The notes beneath the pieces were generated by a model. That model did not search any database, had not been told where the DNA came from, and was given only the letters and a program-made list of their open reading frames with translations. Positions 8,428-16,438 of a stretch of 48,761 nt of DNA are shown here, in pieces (the first letter of the stretch is position 1; each line of letters begins with the position of its first letter). The DNA is from Opitutia bacterium. Lineage in GTDB: Bacteria > Verrucomicrobiota > Verrucomicrobiia > Opitutales > Opitutaceae. Position numbers and translations under genes: made by a program. Location: the NCBI GenBank assembly GCA_003142955.1, contig PLOH01000070.1:165862-214622 (forward strand), written 5' to 3'.

Positions 8428-8727
8428 TTTAATTATATCATCCCGGTCACATTCGACGCGCGTTATGGCTTCCCCATCGAAGGGAAGGCGAAAGGGTATG
8501 TGCGCTTTGGAGTGACGGAGCCCTTTGCCAGCGGGGATTATTTCAATTCGAGCACTCCGGGACCGGTGGTGGCGATCGGCGCCGAGGTCTGGCACGGCTC
8601 ATCCGTGTCGGTCGGAATCGAGGCGGGCTACGATGGATCGAAGGTGGAGGTAAAAGGGAGCTATTATACCTCGCCGGCCAAGGTGACGCCGATCGGCTTC
8701 AACGCCAGTGTGTTCGTGCGGTTCTGA
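8428..8727 (+). pseudogene. Remnant of an outer-membrane beta-barrel protein, C-terminal end only
   Basis: An in-frame run of about 99 residues begins right after a stop codon (TGA 8425-8427) with no ATG. It reads IPVTFDARYGFPIEGKAKG, YVRFGVTEPFASGDYF, several alternating strands, and ends NASVFVRF with the C-terminal aromatic residue typical of outer-membrane barrels. A GTG at 8500 would give only 75 residues and cut a strand. The preceding 8374-8427 is unusually AT-rich (ataaaaataactaattcgctgatttaattat), unlike its surroundings, and may mark a deletion joint. I read it as the decayed end of a gene whose front was lost. A short leaderless product cannot be excluded. Confidence 0.55.
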
Positions 8728-8737
8728 CCGGTTCTAA

Positions 8738-9736
8738 TCAGACCGCCCGCCGGAGCGCGCCGAACAGGGCGCGCTCTTTTTTTGCCAGATCGGTGAGCAG
8801 CCGGTGGAGCAGTGGGAGATCGATCGCGTCGCGGCCTTTGTTTATGCGCGCGGCGTGCAGGGCGAACTCCCGCCATTCGTCGCCGATCGTCGTGAGTTGC
8901 AGCGACAAGTCCTGCAAGGCGGGTTTGCCCAAAAGCACGGCGGCTTCCTGGAGAAACGCCGCATAGAGGAAGCGGAACCCGGCTCCCCCAGTCCCGATCT
9001 CCTCCTGCATGCGCACGATGTGTCCGACAAACCGGCGGGTGAACTCGGGGTCCCGCTTCTCCGGCAGACGGCGGACGCGACGGGCGAGCAATCGGATGCC
9101 GCGGCATCCGACGAAGGGCAGTGGCACATGGAGCATGAGAAAGCAGTTCTTCCGGATCGCCGCGGGCAGCAGTGGAGCGAGGTTCACCGGCGGCACCGGG
9201 CCGTCGAAATAGTAGAGGAGTCCTTTGGGCGCCAACGCGCCGCGCACAAAGCGCGCACGCTGGAGATCTGACGCGCGGCAGCGGGTGGGTTCATCGAAGA
9301 CCGGATCGCTCACCAGGTATTCGTCATCCTCGCGGCCATAGGCAATCAGGTTATGCGCGTTGAAATGAAAGCGCATATTGGCTGGAAAATAGGGCAGAAA
9401 AAACACCGATGATTGCAGACCGACTACCCGCCCTTGGTCCAGGAGCTCATCCAGGCGCCGCCGGCCGTCGATCGGCGAGCGAAAAGTCTCGAACCGGAGG
9501 GGCAAGCGCAGCTTCTTTTTGACGCCGTTGAGAATAAAGCGTGGCACCATCCGGTAGGCGATCAGCGGAAGCTGGTTGATCTTGATCAGCGGAATATAGG
9601 CAAACGAGAGCGAGGCGCTCAGGCCGAAGACCATGGCCTCGGACAACGGCACGCCTTCGTGACGCAGCAGCGCCGACATGACTCCGCTCTCGCAGTGGGC
9701 GGATTGTTGATGGTGAAAATCGAGCGCAACTGACAT
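8738..9736 (-). CDS. BtrH-like acyltransferase (BtrH N-terminal domain)
   Basis: 332 residues. The N-terminal domain resembles BtrH, which moves an acyl group from an acyl carrier protein to the butirosin amine, and cysteine-peptidase-like proteins of the same group. Seen: a likely nucleophile in AHCESGVMSALLRHEG (Cys15), a histidine in FNAHNLIAYG (His128) and an acidic residue in LVSDPVFDEP (Asp144), together a plausible Cys-His-Asp set. The C-terminal half is helical (family DUF4872-like region). It is the last gene of the minus-strand operon with DarB and DarA homologues. In flexirubin-type clusters such proteins are found beside these enzymes. A role in ester bond formation between polyene-ACP and dialkylresorcinol is my inference. 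Confidence 0.8.
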   Translation of the reverse strand: MSVALDFHHQQSAHCESGVMSALLRHEGVPLSEAMVFGLSASLSFAYIPLIKINQLPLIAYRMVPRFILNGVKKKLRLPLRFETFRSPIDGRRRLDELLDQGRVVGLQSSVFFLPYFPANMRFHFNAHNLIAYGREDDEYLVSDPVFDEPTRCRASDLQRARFVRGALAPKGLLYYFDGPVPPVNLAPLLPAAIRKNCFLMLHVPLPFVGCRGIRLLARRVRRLPEKRDPEFTRRFVGHIVRMQEEIGTGGAGFRFLYAAFLQEAAVLLGKPALQDLSLQLTTIGDEWREFALHAARINKGRDAIDLPLLHRLLTDLAKKERALFGALRRAV

Positions 9737-9748
9737 GGTCGGTGGGGT

Positions 9749-10144
9749 TCAGTCCAGGGACTGCAGTTGCGCCAATGAAAGCCCGAGGGCCTCGGCATAG
9801 CGGGCGAGGCCGCGCGCGCTCAACCGGGCAAACCCGGCCGGTCGCAGATGGCGGCGCACCTGCCAGCGCCAGAATCCGGTGGCCTGCGCCAGGGTCGGAA
9901 GATCCATCCGCTGGCGATACATGTGAACTTCCAGCGGACTGGTCTCGCCCCGGCGGGCGCGTTCGCGGGCCTCGGCCGCCAGACGGGCGAACCAGGAGAC
10001 GGCTTCCTCCGTAACGGATACCTCGGCCTCGGTGCCGCCCGACTTGGCAATGAGGTAGCGGCCGTGCTCGTCGACCACGTAGACCGCCTTGTGTCGTCCT
10101 TCGAAGAGGGGAGCGCTGCGTTCGGGTACCTCGTTGGCGTGCAT
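9749..10144 (-). CDS. Small protein with helix-turn-helix-like C-terminus, coupled to DarB homologue
   Basis: 131 residues from ATG 10144. The start codon overlaps the stop of the DarB-like gene (TGATG), so translation is coupled. The frame is open further upstream, but that part is antisense-type filler over DarB and not credible. Residues 17-45 are a beta-like segment (HKAVYVVDEHGRYLIAKSGG). Residues 46-70 are a charged helix, then the short link GETSPLEVHMYRQRMD. Residues 81-131 form a helical region whose spacing is like a helix-turn-helix (LPTLAQATGFWRWQVRRHLRP, then LSARGLARYAEALGLSLAQL). No catalytic motif was found. It could be a regulator, or a structural partner of the DarB/BtrH enzymes; the coupling to enzymes leaves both open. 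Confidence 0.65.
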   Translation of the reverse strand: MHANEVPERSAPLFEGRHKAVYVVDEHGRYLIAKSGGTEAEVSVTEEAVSWFARLAAEARERARRGETSPLEVHMYRQRMDLPTLAQATGFWRWQVRRHLRPAGFARLSARGLARYAEALGLSLAQLQSLD

Positions 10145-11292
10145 CAGACGACGGTGAGATGAAGGAAGGCGCTGGTGAACCGGCCCGATTCCGGCACGAA
10201 GCACAACATCCTTTCCCCCCGGCGCAAGCGGCCGCTGCGCACCAGTTCGTCGAGCATGACGTACAGGGAGGCGGATCCGGTGTTGCCCCGCGCCGTGAGA
10301 TTGGTGAACCACCGTTCCGGCGGGATGGGCAAGCCGATCTTCGCCAGGCCGCTCGCGATCGGCTGGCGGAAATATTCGGATGACATGTGGGGAAGGAACC
10401 AGTCGATTTCTTCCGGACGAAGGCGGCGCCGGGCCGCGATCCGGGCGAGGGGCTTTTCCAGGCAATATCCGACCGCGTTCGCGTTCAGCAATTTCACGTC
10501 TTGCCGGATCGCCAGGATGGACTCGCGGCCGAGTTCCTCGTGACTGAACTGCATCCAGCTCGTCAGCGTGCCGTCGGCGTTCTTCTTCGCCCCCGCGTAC
10601 ATGCAGACCGGCATTTCGTGCGCGTAGGAAAGAATGTCCAACCAGTCGATCCGCAGGCTCGGACCGGCTGGATTGGGCTGATCCTGGAGCAGGAGTGCGC
10701 CGGCGCCATCCGACAGCATCCAGCGCAGAAAATCCTTCTCGAAGGCCAGCTCCGGTCGCTCCCCGAGTTCGCTCACCTGCCGGTCGGTCTCGGCCGCATA
10801 GCGGGTGGAGCGGAAGACGACGGAGGCGATTTCCGAGCCGGTGGCCACGGCGTTGGGATGCTCGCCGGCCCGCACGGCCAGCCAGGCATACTTCAAGGCG
10901 GCGGTGCCGGCCACGCAGACCCCGGTGGTGGTGATCACCTCGCAGGCGTGCCGGCCCAACTCACCGTGAACCATCACGCCGTGGCTGGGCATGAGCTGAT
11001 CGGCGATCGAAGTCCCCGTGGAGAGGCAGGCGATGTCGTCGATGGCAAACCCGTCACCCGTGAGCCGCCGCACCGCCTCGGCGGTCAGTTGGGCGTTGGT
11101 GTAGCGAACGGCGCCGGTCGCCGGATCGATGACATAGTGGCGGGATTTGATGCCGTTGTTTTTCAGCGTGATCTTCCGCGCCCGGGACGGTCGCCCGCCG
11201 GTCATGCCCAGCAGACCCTCCATCCCATCGTTGCCGACGGGCGCCAGCGGAAGGAAAGAGGCGGTGCGCGTGATGAAAACGTCTTTACTCAT
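10144..11292 (-). CDS. darB: Ketoacyl synthase III-like enzyme, DarB family
   Basis: 382 residues with the thiolase fold of FabH-type enzymes. The full triad is present: Cys126 in TTGVCVAG, His302 in LPHMSS and Asn337 in RGNTGSAS. DarB condenses a beta-ketoacyl thioester with a second, alpha,beta-unsaturated acyl thioester to a cyclohexanedione, which DarA then aromatises to a dialkylresorcinol. The neighbouring DarA homologue overlaps this gene by 8 bp, which supports DarB over ordinary FabH. The start is ATG 11292 (MSKDVFITRTASFLP). The other neighbour is the small coupled gene downstream. Differences from housekeeping FabH (longer N-terminus with GGRPSRARKITLKNNGI) also fit the DarB branch. 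Confidence 0.88.
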   Translation of the reverse strand: MSKDVFITRTASFLPLAPVGNDGMEGLLGMTGGRPSRARKITLKNNGIKSRHYVIDPATGAVRYTNAQLTAEAVRRLTGDGFAIDDIACLSTGTSIADQLMPSHGVMVHGELGRHACEVITTTGVCVAGTAALKYAWLAVRAGEHPNAVATGSEIASVVFRSTRYAAETDRQVSELGERPELAFEKDFLRWMLSDGAGALLLQDQPNPAGPSLRIDWLDILSYAHEMPVCMYAGAKKNADGTLTSWMQFSHEELGRESILAIRQDVKLLNANAVGYCLEKPLARIAARRRLRPEEIDWFLPHMSSEYFRQPIASGLAKIGLPIPPERWFTNLTARGNTGSASLYVMLDELVRSGRLRRGERMLCFVPESGRFTSAFLHLTVV

Positions 11293-12235
11293 GAAAACAA
11301 GCCATCCGGGAGGTAGCGGAGCCGGACGGTCGTTCGAACGAAGCTTGAAGGGTATTCAACCAGCGTTGCAAGAGCGGCCGCAAGGCCGCTTTCAGGAGCA
11401 CGGAGAGCGGCACAACCGTGATGATTAGGGAAAGCAAAAACACCAGATAAAAAGCGAGCAACGTCCGGCGAAGGAAAGTGCCCGGGCGACCCGCCCAACG
11501 CAAGACGCGCGCCCAGAAACGAAACGAGCGCCGGCCAATCTTCTCGCTCGCGATCAGGCGCGGGTCGACGGTGCAGGCGCGCAGACCGCCCAGCATCGGT
11601 CCGGGTTGTTGCTCGGCGTCGCGCTGCAGCGCCTCGCGCAGTGCCAAGCCAAAGCGCCGGCAGGCCGCGATCTCGGCGGTGGGGACACCCGCCGGGGGAA
11701 AGCCCCAAAACGCGCCCTTGCGTCCCGTCAGAAGCCAGCGGGGAGTGGTGACGAACGTGGCGAAAGCGTTTCCCTGGTCCACCAGGGCAACGTGATCGCA
11801 ATGACGCGCCCCGGCTTCGGCCAGCAGTTGTTTCATCTGTTCCTGCGCCATCAGCCACATGTTGCGGCAAGCGGTGACGGTGACCACCGGCCGGCCGCAA
11901 ACCAGCCGGCGGCCGGCCGCGCTGCGGAGGAAGGCCGTGATGGGTGGCGGCGGCGAGAGGAACCAGACGGGATATCCGATGACGATCAGGTCGAACGCGG
12001 ATCCGGAGTCCACGGTGAGCGGCGTCAGGGGCGGCGGATTGCCGGCGACCGTTTCCGGGAAAGCGTCGAGAAACTGCCAGAACGGCCAGGGATACGGATA
12101 GGCGGGAACCGGGCGGAGGACTTCGCGGTGCACCCGGGTTGCGCCATCCGGCTGTTGCAACGGCGCCAGCAGCGCATCCAGCACGGCGGTCAACTGCCCG
12201 GTCTGGGAGTATTCAACGACGAGGATCGTCTTCAT
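11285..12235 (-). CDS. darA: Dialkylresorcinol-forming aromatase-type flavoprotein, DarA family
   Basis: 316 residues. The N-terminus is flavodoxin-like (ILVVEYSQTGQLTAVLDALL, the phosphate-binding loop SQTGQLT), followed by the family-typical YPYPWPFWQFLDAFPE. Further conserved pieces are DLIVIGYPVWFLSPPPPI and VVTVTACRNMWLMAQE. The C-terminal 70 residues contain hydrophobic segments (TLLAFYLVFLLSLIITVVPLSVLL) that probably attach it to the membrane. DarA turns the cyclohexanedione made by DarB into the aromatic resorcinol ring. The gene lies 33 bp after the radical SAM gene and overlaps darB by 8 bp, so it belongs to the minus-strand operon that begins near 13783. Some databases call this family a dialkylresorcinol condensing enzyme. 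Confidence 0.87.
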   Translation of the reverse strand: MKTILVVEYSQTGQLTAVLDALLAPLQQPDGATRVHREVLRPVPAYPYPWPFWQFLDAFPETVAGNPPPLTPLTVDSGSAFDLIVIGYPVWFLSPPPPITAFLRSAAGRRLVCGRPVVTVTACRNMWLMAQEQMKQLLAEAGARHCDHVALVDQGNAFATFVTTPRWLLTGRKGAFWGFPPAGVPTAEIAACRRFGLALREALQRDAEQQPGPMLGGLRACTVDPRLIASEKIGRRSFRFWARVLRWAGRPGTFLRRTLLAFYLVFLLSLIITVVPLSVLLKAALRPLLQRWLNTLQASFERPSGSATSRMACFHE

Positions 12236-12268
12236 GGCCGGTGGGCGGGCGAGTGGGCGAAGCGAGGT

Positions 12269-13783
12269 TCAATTCGATGTGGCGAGCGGGCGCAAACTTC
12301 GGGGCTGCCGCGGATGGAGCGGAAAGTTGCGGTGCGCCGCCTCCAGGCTGGCCCGGTTGGCGCTGAAATAGCGGGCCGCCTGCAGCACCCGGAGTGAGTG
12401 CCGGGCGAGGTGCCAGAGGCTCCACCGGTGTTCCCAAATCTGCCGGGCGAACCGGCGCCGGTATCCCGGGCTGTCGTAGAATCGGCGGATGGTTCGGTTG
12501 TAGAGCGCGTCCATCTCCGCCCGACTGGCGAAACCCACGGGGCGGAAAACAAAATTCAGGCAGTTCATCAGCCGCCAGTCCTCGTGCAGCTCGCCGGCAT
12601 CGTCCTGAAGACATTCGTTCCAGATGGGCGCGCCGTGCAACGGGCTGAACTTCGTCAGGTTCATGTCGTCCAGGTCGAGCGAGAGGATGAAGTCGCTGGT
12701 CGTCTGCACGGTTTGCGGAGTTTCCCCGGGCAGGCCGAAGATGAACAGGCCCTTCGCCCGCAAACCGGCGGCATGGATCTTCTCGACGGTGTCGCGGACC
12801 GCTTCGAGCGTCACTCCGGCCTTGTGGCGCCGCATCATGGCCGGGTCGGCCGATTCAATCCCCAGCGAAACCATCAGGGCGCCGGCGCGCCGGAGGAGGC
12901 GCAGCATCTCCGCGGAAGTCTGGCCCGTGCGGATGGCGCAGTTGAATTCCATCCCCAGCGGCCGGTCGATCAGCCGGGCGCACAATTCCTCGACCCGGGT
13001 TTTTTGGGCTGTGAAAAGGTCGTCGTAGAAATTGATGTGGCGGACGCCATAGCGGTCCCGCAGGTGGCGCATCTGCTCATAGATGTAGGCGGCGGAGTTG
13101 AATCGGTAAAGATGCTCGAAAACCGTGCGGTCGCAGAACGAGCAGGCGTAAGGGCAGCCGCGCGAGGTGATCATGGTGGCGCCCCAACGCTTTCGGTAGG
13201 AGAACAACGGCAGGTGGTAACCTCGGGGAAAGCCGGCGAGTTTTTCGTAGGCCGGGAAGGGCAGTTGGTCCAGGTCCGGGAGGCGGGGGCGGCGCGGGTT
13301 CGAGACCACGCGATGGCCGTCGCGGAAAACGAGGTTGGGAATATCCACGGGGCATCGGCCCTCGGCGAGGTCGAGGATCGGTCCCTCACCTTCACCCAAA
13401 CAGAGGCAGTCGATCTCCGGGAAATGTTCCAACAAAGCCGCGCCCAGCGAGGAGGCGTGAACATTGCCGAAAACGACTGGCAGCTGCGGCCGCTGGATCT
13501 TGAGGAGAACCGCGAGATCCACCGCGTCCATGAAGCCGGAGGTCGTGGCCGAAAATCCGACGAGTTCCGGATTGGTCGCAAGAATGTGGGCGGCATTCGC
13601 TTCGAGGCCAGCCGGAGCGCACGGGCCCAGGCAATCGTGGACCGCGGTCGGATGGCCGTGTTGCTCCAGCCAGGCGGCGAGCGAAAGGATTCCGATCGGC
13701 GCCATGCGGTTGGCCAGCACGGTGAAATCCGGCTGGCCGGGCACGAAATTGAATCCCGCTGGATGAACAAGCGTAATGCGCAT
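12269..13783 (-). CDS. Cobalamin-binding-type radical SAM protein (first copy)
   Basis: 504 residues from ATG 13783, where the domain begins at once (MRITLVHPAG). The frame is open for 19 codons further upstream, but those do not look conserved. Residues 1-140 have the cobalamin-binding Rossmann shape (MAPIGILSLAAWLEQHGH, ELVGFSATTSG, PVVFGNVHAS, CLCLGEGEGP). The usual DxHxxG histidine is not seen at DCLGP. The radical SAM core starts with RGCPYACSFC (Cys210, Cys214, Cys217), followed by the GIESADP and FIFGLPGETP segments. Such enzymes carry out methylations, ring changes or other radical steps. In this locus the substrate is probably the aryl, polyene or resorcinol lipid (inference). It is the first gene of the minus-strand operon with darA and darB, and the 129-bp region up to 13913 is a divergent promoter region. 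Confidence 0.83.
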   Translation of the reverse strand: MRITLVHPAGFNFVPGQPDFTVLANRMAPIGILSLAAWLEQHGHPTAVHDCLGPCAPAGLEANAAHILATNPELVGFSATTSGFMDAVDLAVLLKIQRPQLPVVFGNVHASSLGAALLEHFPEIDCLCLGEGEGPILDLAEGRCPVDIPNLVFRDGHRVVSNPRRPRLPDLDQLPFPAYEKLAGFPRGYHLPLFSYRKRWGATMITSRGCPYACSFCDRTVFEHLYRFNSAAYIYEQMRHLRDRYGVRHINFYDDLFTAQKTRVEELCARLIDRPLGMEFNCAIRTGQTSAEMLRLLRRAGALMVSLGIESADPAMMRRHKAGVTLEAVRDTVEKIHAAGLRAKGLFIFGLPGETPQTVQTTSDFILSLDLDDMNLTKFSPLHGAPIWNECLQDDAGELHEDWRLMNCLNFVFRPVGFASRAEMDALYNRTIRRFYDSPGYRRRFARQIWEHRWSLWHLARHSLRVLQAARYFSANRASLEAAHRNFPLHPRQPRSLRPLATSN

Positions 13784-13912
13784 GGCGGTGGGGCGAAGGT
13801 ACGGCGACCCGGCGCGCCTGTGGCCGGAGCGTGCCGGCAAGGCAAACGGCTCTGCGCCGCGGTTTCAAGAGCGCCGACGAGGAAAAGTCTAGGCTTGAGC
13901 AGCGTGTCCGCG
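13784..13912. promoter_or_regulatory. Divergent intergenic region between the Dar operon and the polyene genes
   Basis: 129 bp between the minus-strand radical SAM gene and the plus-strand carrier-protein gene. Both operons of the locus must start here or nearby, so this is the place to look for a shared regulator site. I see no clear -35/-10 pair and no convincing palindrome by eye. Confidence 0.35.
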
Positions 13913-14290
13913 ATGGCTTCTCTGTTGGGAAAGATGTTACCGCCCTCAGTTTCTGATTCCATCGCCCAGTTGCAGCGGTTTCCCCTTGAGATTCGGGACG
14001 CCTACCGGAGTTTTCGATCCACCGGTGATATCGCCGCGCTGCACATGGTGGTCCTCGCCGTCGTGCGCGATTACATGCCGCAACCTGCCGAAACCCCACT
14101 GACCGACGAAATGCGGCTGATCGAGGACCTCGGGTACGATTCCTTGGCGGTCGCCGAAACGGTGTTCTTTCTGGAGGATCTGCTCCAGGTTCGGATTGAA
14201 AACAAGGAACTTCTCCAGGTGCGGACCGTCGGCGAACTTCGCGGTTTCGTTACCCGCAAGGTCGAGCAGAAACCGCCTGCGGCCGCGTGA
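13913..14290 (+). CDS. Acyl carrier protein with N-terminal extension
   Basis: 125 residues from ATG 13913; ATG 13934 (MLPPSVSDS) is an equal alternative with a purine-rich gggaaag before it. The carrier domain covers about residues 42-118. The phosphopantetheine attachment serine is Ser77 in EDLGYDSLAVAETVFFLEDLLQV, followed by the helix III region and VGELRGFVTRKVE. The 40 residues before the domain are unusual for an ACP. The stop overlaps the GTG of the ketosynthase gene (GTGA), so the two proteins are probably made together. It should carry the growing acyl or aryl chain for the following ketosynthase. Confidence 0.85.
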   Translation: MASLLGKMLPPSVSDSIAQLQRFPLEIRDAYRSFRSTGDIAALHMVVLAVVRDYMPQPAETPLTDEMRLIEDLGYDSLAVAETVFFLEDLLQVRIENKELLQVRTVGELRGFVTRKVEQKPPAAA

Positions 14291-15585
14291 ATGCCGTCCC
14301 TTTTTCACTCCGGCGGGTGGTGATCACCGGTCTTGGTTTTGTCACGCCCATTGGGAATGATCGATCCACGGTCACGGCGCATTTGCGGGCCGGCCGGCAT
14401 GGCCTGGCGCCGGTGGTGTTCCTGGGCAACCCGAATCTGCCCGTCAAGGTGGCGGGGACGGTCAAGGACTTCACGGTTGATTCGACGAGCTGGCGCGACT
14501 GGAGGTGGCCGGCGGAGTACGAGATTCCGCGCGAGACGTTGCGGGGGCTGGCGCCGCATGGGGTTTATGCCCTGTGTGCGGTGATGCAGGCGCTGCGAGA
14601 CGCCGGGCTGTCCGAGGAGGCGGTCGCTGGCGACGATGCCACGGGGCTGTTTTGTGCCTCGGCCGGCTCCGCGATGATGCTGCACCACAACCTGGCGCAG
14701 CTGCACGCGGTGCGGGGCGAGCGCGGCAACCCGATGGGGGTGGTCAGCTCCATTGCGGGCACCCTCAATTTCAATCTGGCGGCGCATTTCCGGATCACCG
14801 GCGCGGTTTGCGGCTTCGTTTCCGCGTGCGCCTCGGCCAGTCACGCCCTGGGCTACGCCTGTGACGAAATCCAGCTCGGCCGTCTCCGCCGGGTGATCGT
14901 GGTGGGGGCCGAGGAACTGAACGCCGAGACGCTGCTGCCGTTTGCGGCGATGCGCGCGTTGTCGAGCGCCAGCGATCCGGTGCTGGCCTCCCGGCCGTTC
15001 GACCAGGGACGCGATGGTTTTGTGGGCGCTGGCGGTGCCGTGGTGCTGATCCTGGAGGAAGCGGGTCTGGCCGCGGAGCGGGGCGCACGGATCCAGGCGG
15101 AAGTTGCGGGATGGGGCCAGGCCGCTGATGGCCACAGCATGGCCGTGTCGCATCCCGGAGGCGCCGGGCTGAGGCTGGCCATGCAAAGAGCTCTGGCGCA
15201 GTCGGGGGTGAAACCGGGGGAGGTCGATTACGTGAATGCGCACGGCACCTCAACCCAGGTGGGCGATCGGGCTGAAGCGCTCGCCCTGCGGTCCTTGTTC
15301 ACCGAAGCGGGCGCCCGCCCCCGGGTCAGCAGCACCAAGGCGCTCACCGGTCATCCGCTCTCCCTTGCGGGTGCGATGGAGGCGGCGTTTTGTGTGCTCG
15401 CATTGACGGAAGGGTTCATCCCCGGCAATCCCCACCTGGTGACGCCCGATCCGGCCTGCGAAGGACTCGACCTGCCGCGGGCGGCCGTCGACCGCGCGCC
15501 GCGGATTGTCCTCAACAACAGCAGCGGGTTCGGCGGCAGCAACGTCTGCCACGTCCTGCGGACGCCGGCGGAATCCCCGGCCTAG
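14287..15585 (+). CDS. Beta-ketoacyl-ACP synthase II-type (elongating ketosynthase)
   Basis: 432 residues. The start is GTG 14287, overlapping the ACP stop; an ATG at 14291 is out of frame. The thiolase-fold triad Cys-His-His is complete: Cys181 in SACASASHALGY, His319 in VNAHGTSTQVGDRAE, His356 in TGHPLSLAGAMEAAF. The start block RRVVITGLGFVTPIG and the glycine-rich end NNSSGFGGSNVCHVL are standard. FabF-type enzymes extend acyl-ACP by two carbons from malonyl-ACP. In aryl polyene clusters they build the polyene together with a chain-length-factor protein. The CLF-like protein at 17846 and a second ketosynthase at 16711 are probable partners. Confidence 0.9.
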   Translation: MNAVPFSLRRVVITGLGFVTPIGNDRSTVTAHLRAGRHGLAPVVFLGNPNLPVKVAGTVKDFTVDSTSWRDWRWPAEYEIPRETLRGLAPHGVYALCAVMQALRDAGLSEEAVAGDDATGLFCASAGSAMMLHHNLAQLHAVRGERGNPMGVVSSIAGTLNFNLAAHFRITGAVCGFVSACASASHALGYACDEIQLGRLRRVIVVGAEELNAETLLPFAAMRALSSASDPVLASRPFDQGRDGFVGAGGAVVLILEEAGLAAERGARIQAEVAGWGQAADGHSMAVSHPGGAGLRLAMQRALAQSGVKPGEVDYVNAHGTSTQVGDRAEALALRSLFTEAGARPRVSSTKALTGHPLSLAGAMEAAFCVLALTEGFIPGNPHLVTPDPACEGLDLPRAAVDRAPRIVLNNSSGFGGSNVCHVLRTPAESPA

Positions 15586-15612
15586 CGTTACGAAGGCGGA
15601 GGCAGGTCCTCC

Positions 15613-16230
15613 TCAGAGGCCGGCGCCACTCAACGCGACCTCCAGATTGGCAAGGAAATCATCAAAGGCTCTCGTATAGGCCAGTTGCCAATTGGCATCG
15701 CTGGCCACCTGGCCCTGATTCCGGCCGTCGCCTTTGACCAGGAGTTTTTTGGCGACGCCATCCCGCGTGACCGTAACCTGACAGACGACATCGGCCTGGA
15801 AGGACACGGTCCACATGCCCGGCGTGAACCAAGCCCAGAATTCGTCAATCTTGACGGTGGCCGTTCCCGCCGAGGCAGGATCGTTGGCGATGGTGAATCC
15901 CCGGCGCTCGAGACCTTCTGCCACCAAGGCGCGTGTCCGCGTCAAGACCGAATCGCCCGCCGGCAGCGCGATGTCGCCCCTCGCGCGACCATACCCTTTG
16001 CGCTGGCGGCCGATCACCGTGGCCAGCTCTTCTTTTGAGCACTTGGCGACATCACCGTTGACCGAAGGCGTCGAAGCGTCCGTGGGCTTGTTCTGAAAGG
16101 TCCGCTGATCTTCGATAGAACCGATGTACAGGCTGCCTTTGTTGGCGCCGGCGCCGGGCACATGACTCACCGGAAGACCGATGGTGCGCCGACTGGTGAC
16201 GCAACCGGAACCCAGCAGACAACCCAGCAA
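15613..16230 (-). CDS. Probable lipoprotein of unknown function (YajG-like shape)
   Basis: About 205 residues from TTG 16230. The front is a lipoprotein signal with lipobox-like LLGSGC. The leader appears to begin earlier, since the in-frame codons up to CTG 16260 read LKNQVLVITALLGCLLGSGC, a more complete signal peptide, but no standard start codon is available there. The mature part is beta-rich with SLYIGSIEDQRTF, a GRARGDIALPAG stretch, VAEGLERRGFTIA and VKIDEFWAWFTPGMWTVSFQADVVCQV. This order is like YajG-type outer-membrane lipoproteins. It is oriented opposite to the genes on both sides and splits the plus-strand operon. Its role is unknown; a link to lipid export is only possible. Confidence 0.6.
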   Translation of the reverse strand: MLGCLLGSGCVTSRRTIGLPVSHVPGAGANKGSLYIGSIEDQRTFQNKPTDASTPSVNGDVAKCSKEELATVIGRQRKGYGRARGDIALPAGDSVLTRTRALVAEGLERRGFTIANDPASAGTATVKIDEFWAWFTPGMWTVSFQADVVCQVTVTRDGVAKKLLVKGDGRNQGQVASDANWQLAYTRAFDDFLANLEVALSGAGL

Positions 16231-16438
16231 GGCCGTGATGACTAGAACCTGGTTTTTCAGGGGGGCAGATTGGTGGGGTGGGCGGGAGCGCGTTCACCAG
16301 GGGTGCGGGCAACCTTTGGCGCCTGCCTGCGCAGAGACAAGAATTTTTGTGGACGTGCAGATGGCGGGGCAATCCGGCCGCAGAATTTCTTGGCTTGCTC
16401 CGCCGTGACGACGGCGCCTTGCTCACGGGGTTTCCCGC
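16231..16438. promoter_or_regulatory. Divergent intergenic region before the second ACP
   Basis: About 208 bp between the minus-strand lipoprotein and the plus-strand ACP operon, presumably with promoters for both. It contains the possible extended leader of the lipoprotein (up to 16260) and a short AT-rich patch (caagaatttttgtgg, about 16340). I see no convincing promoter boxes or terminator. Confidence 0.3.

Noticed and set aside
12398-14290. A single 630-residue plus-strand reading frame ending in the ACP domain
   Set aside because: Only the last 125 residues look like a protein family. The rest is antisense to the radical SAM gene, whose motifs are clear, so the ACP start was put at 13913.
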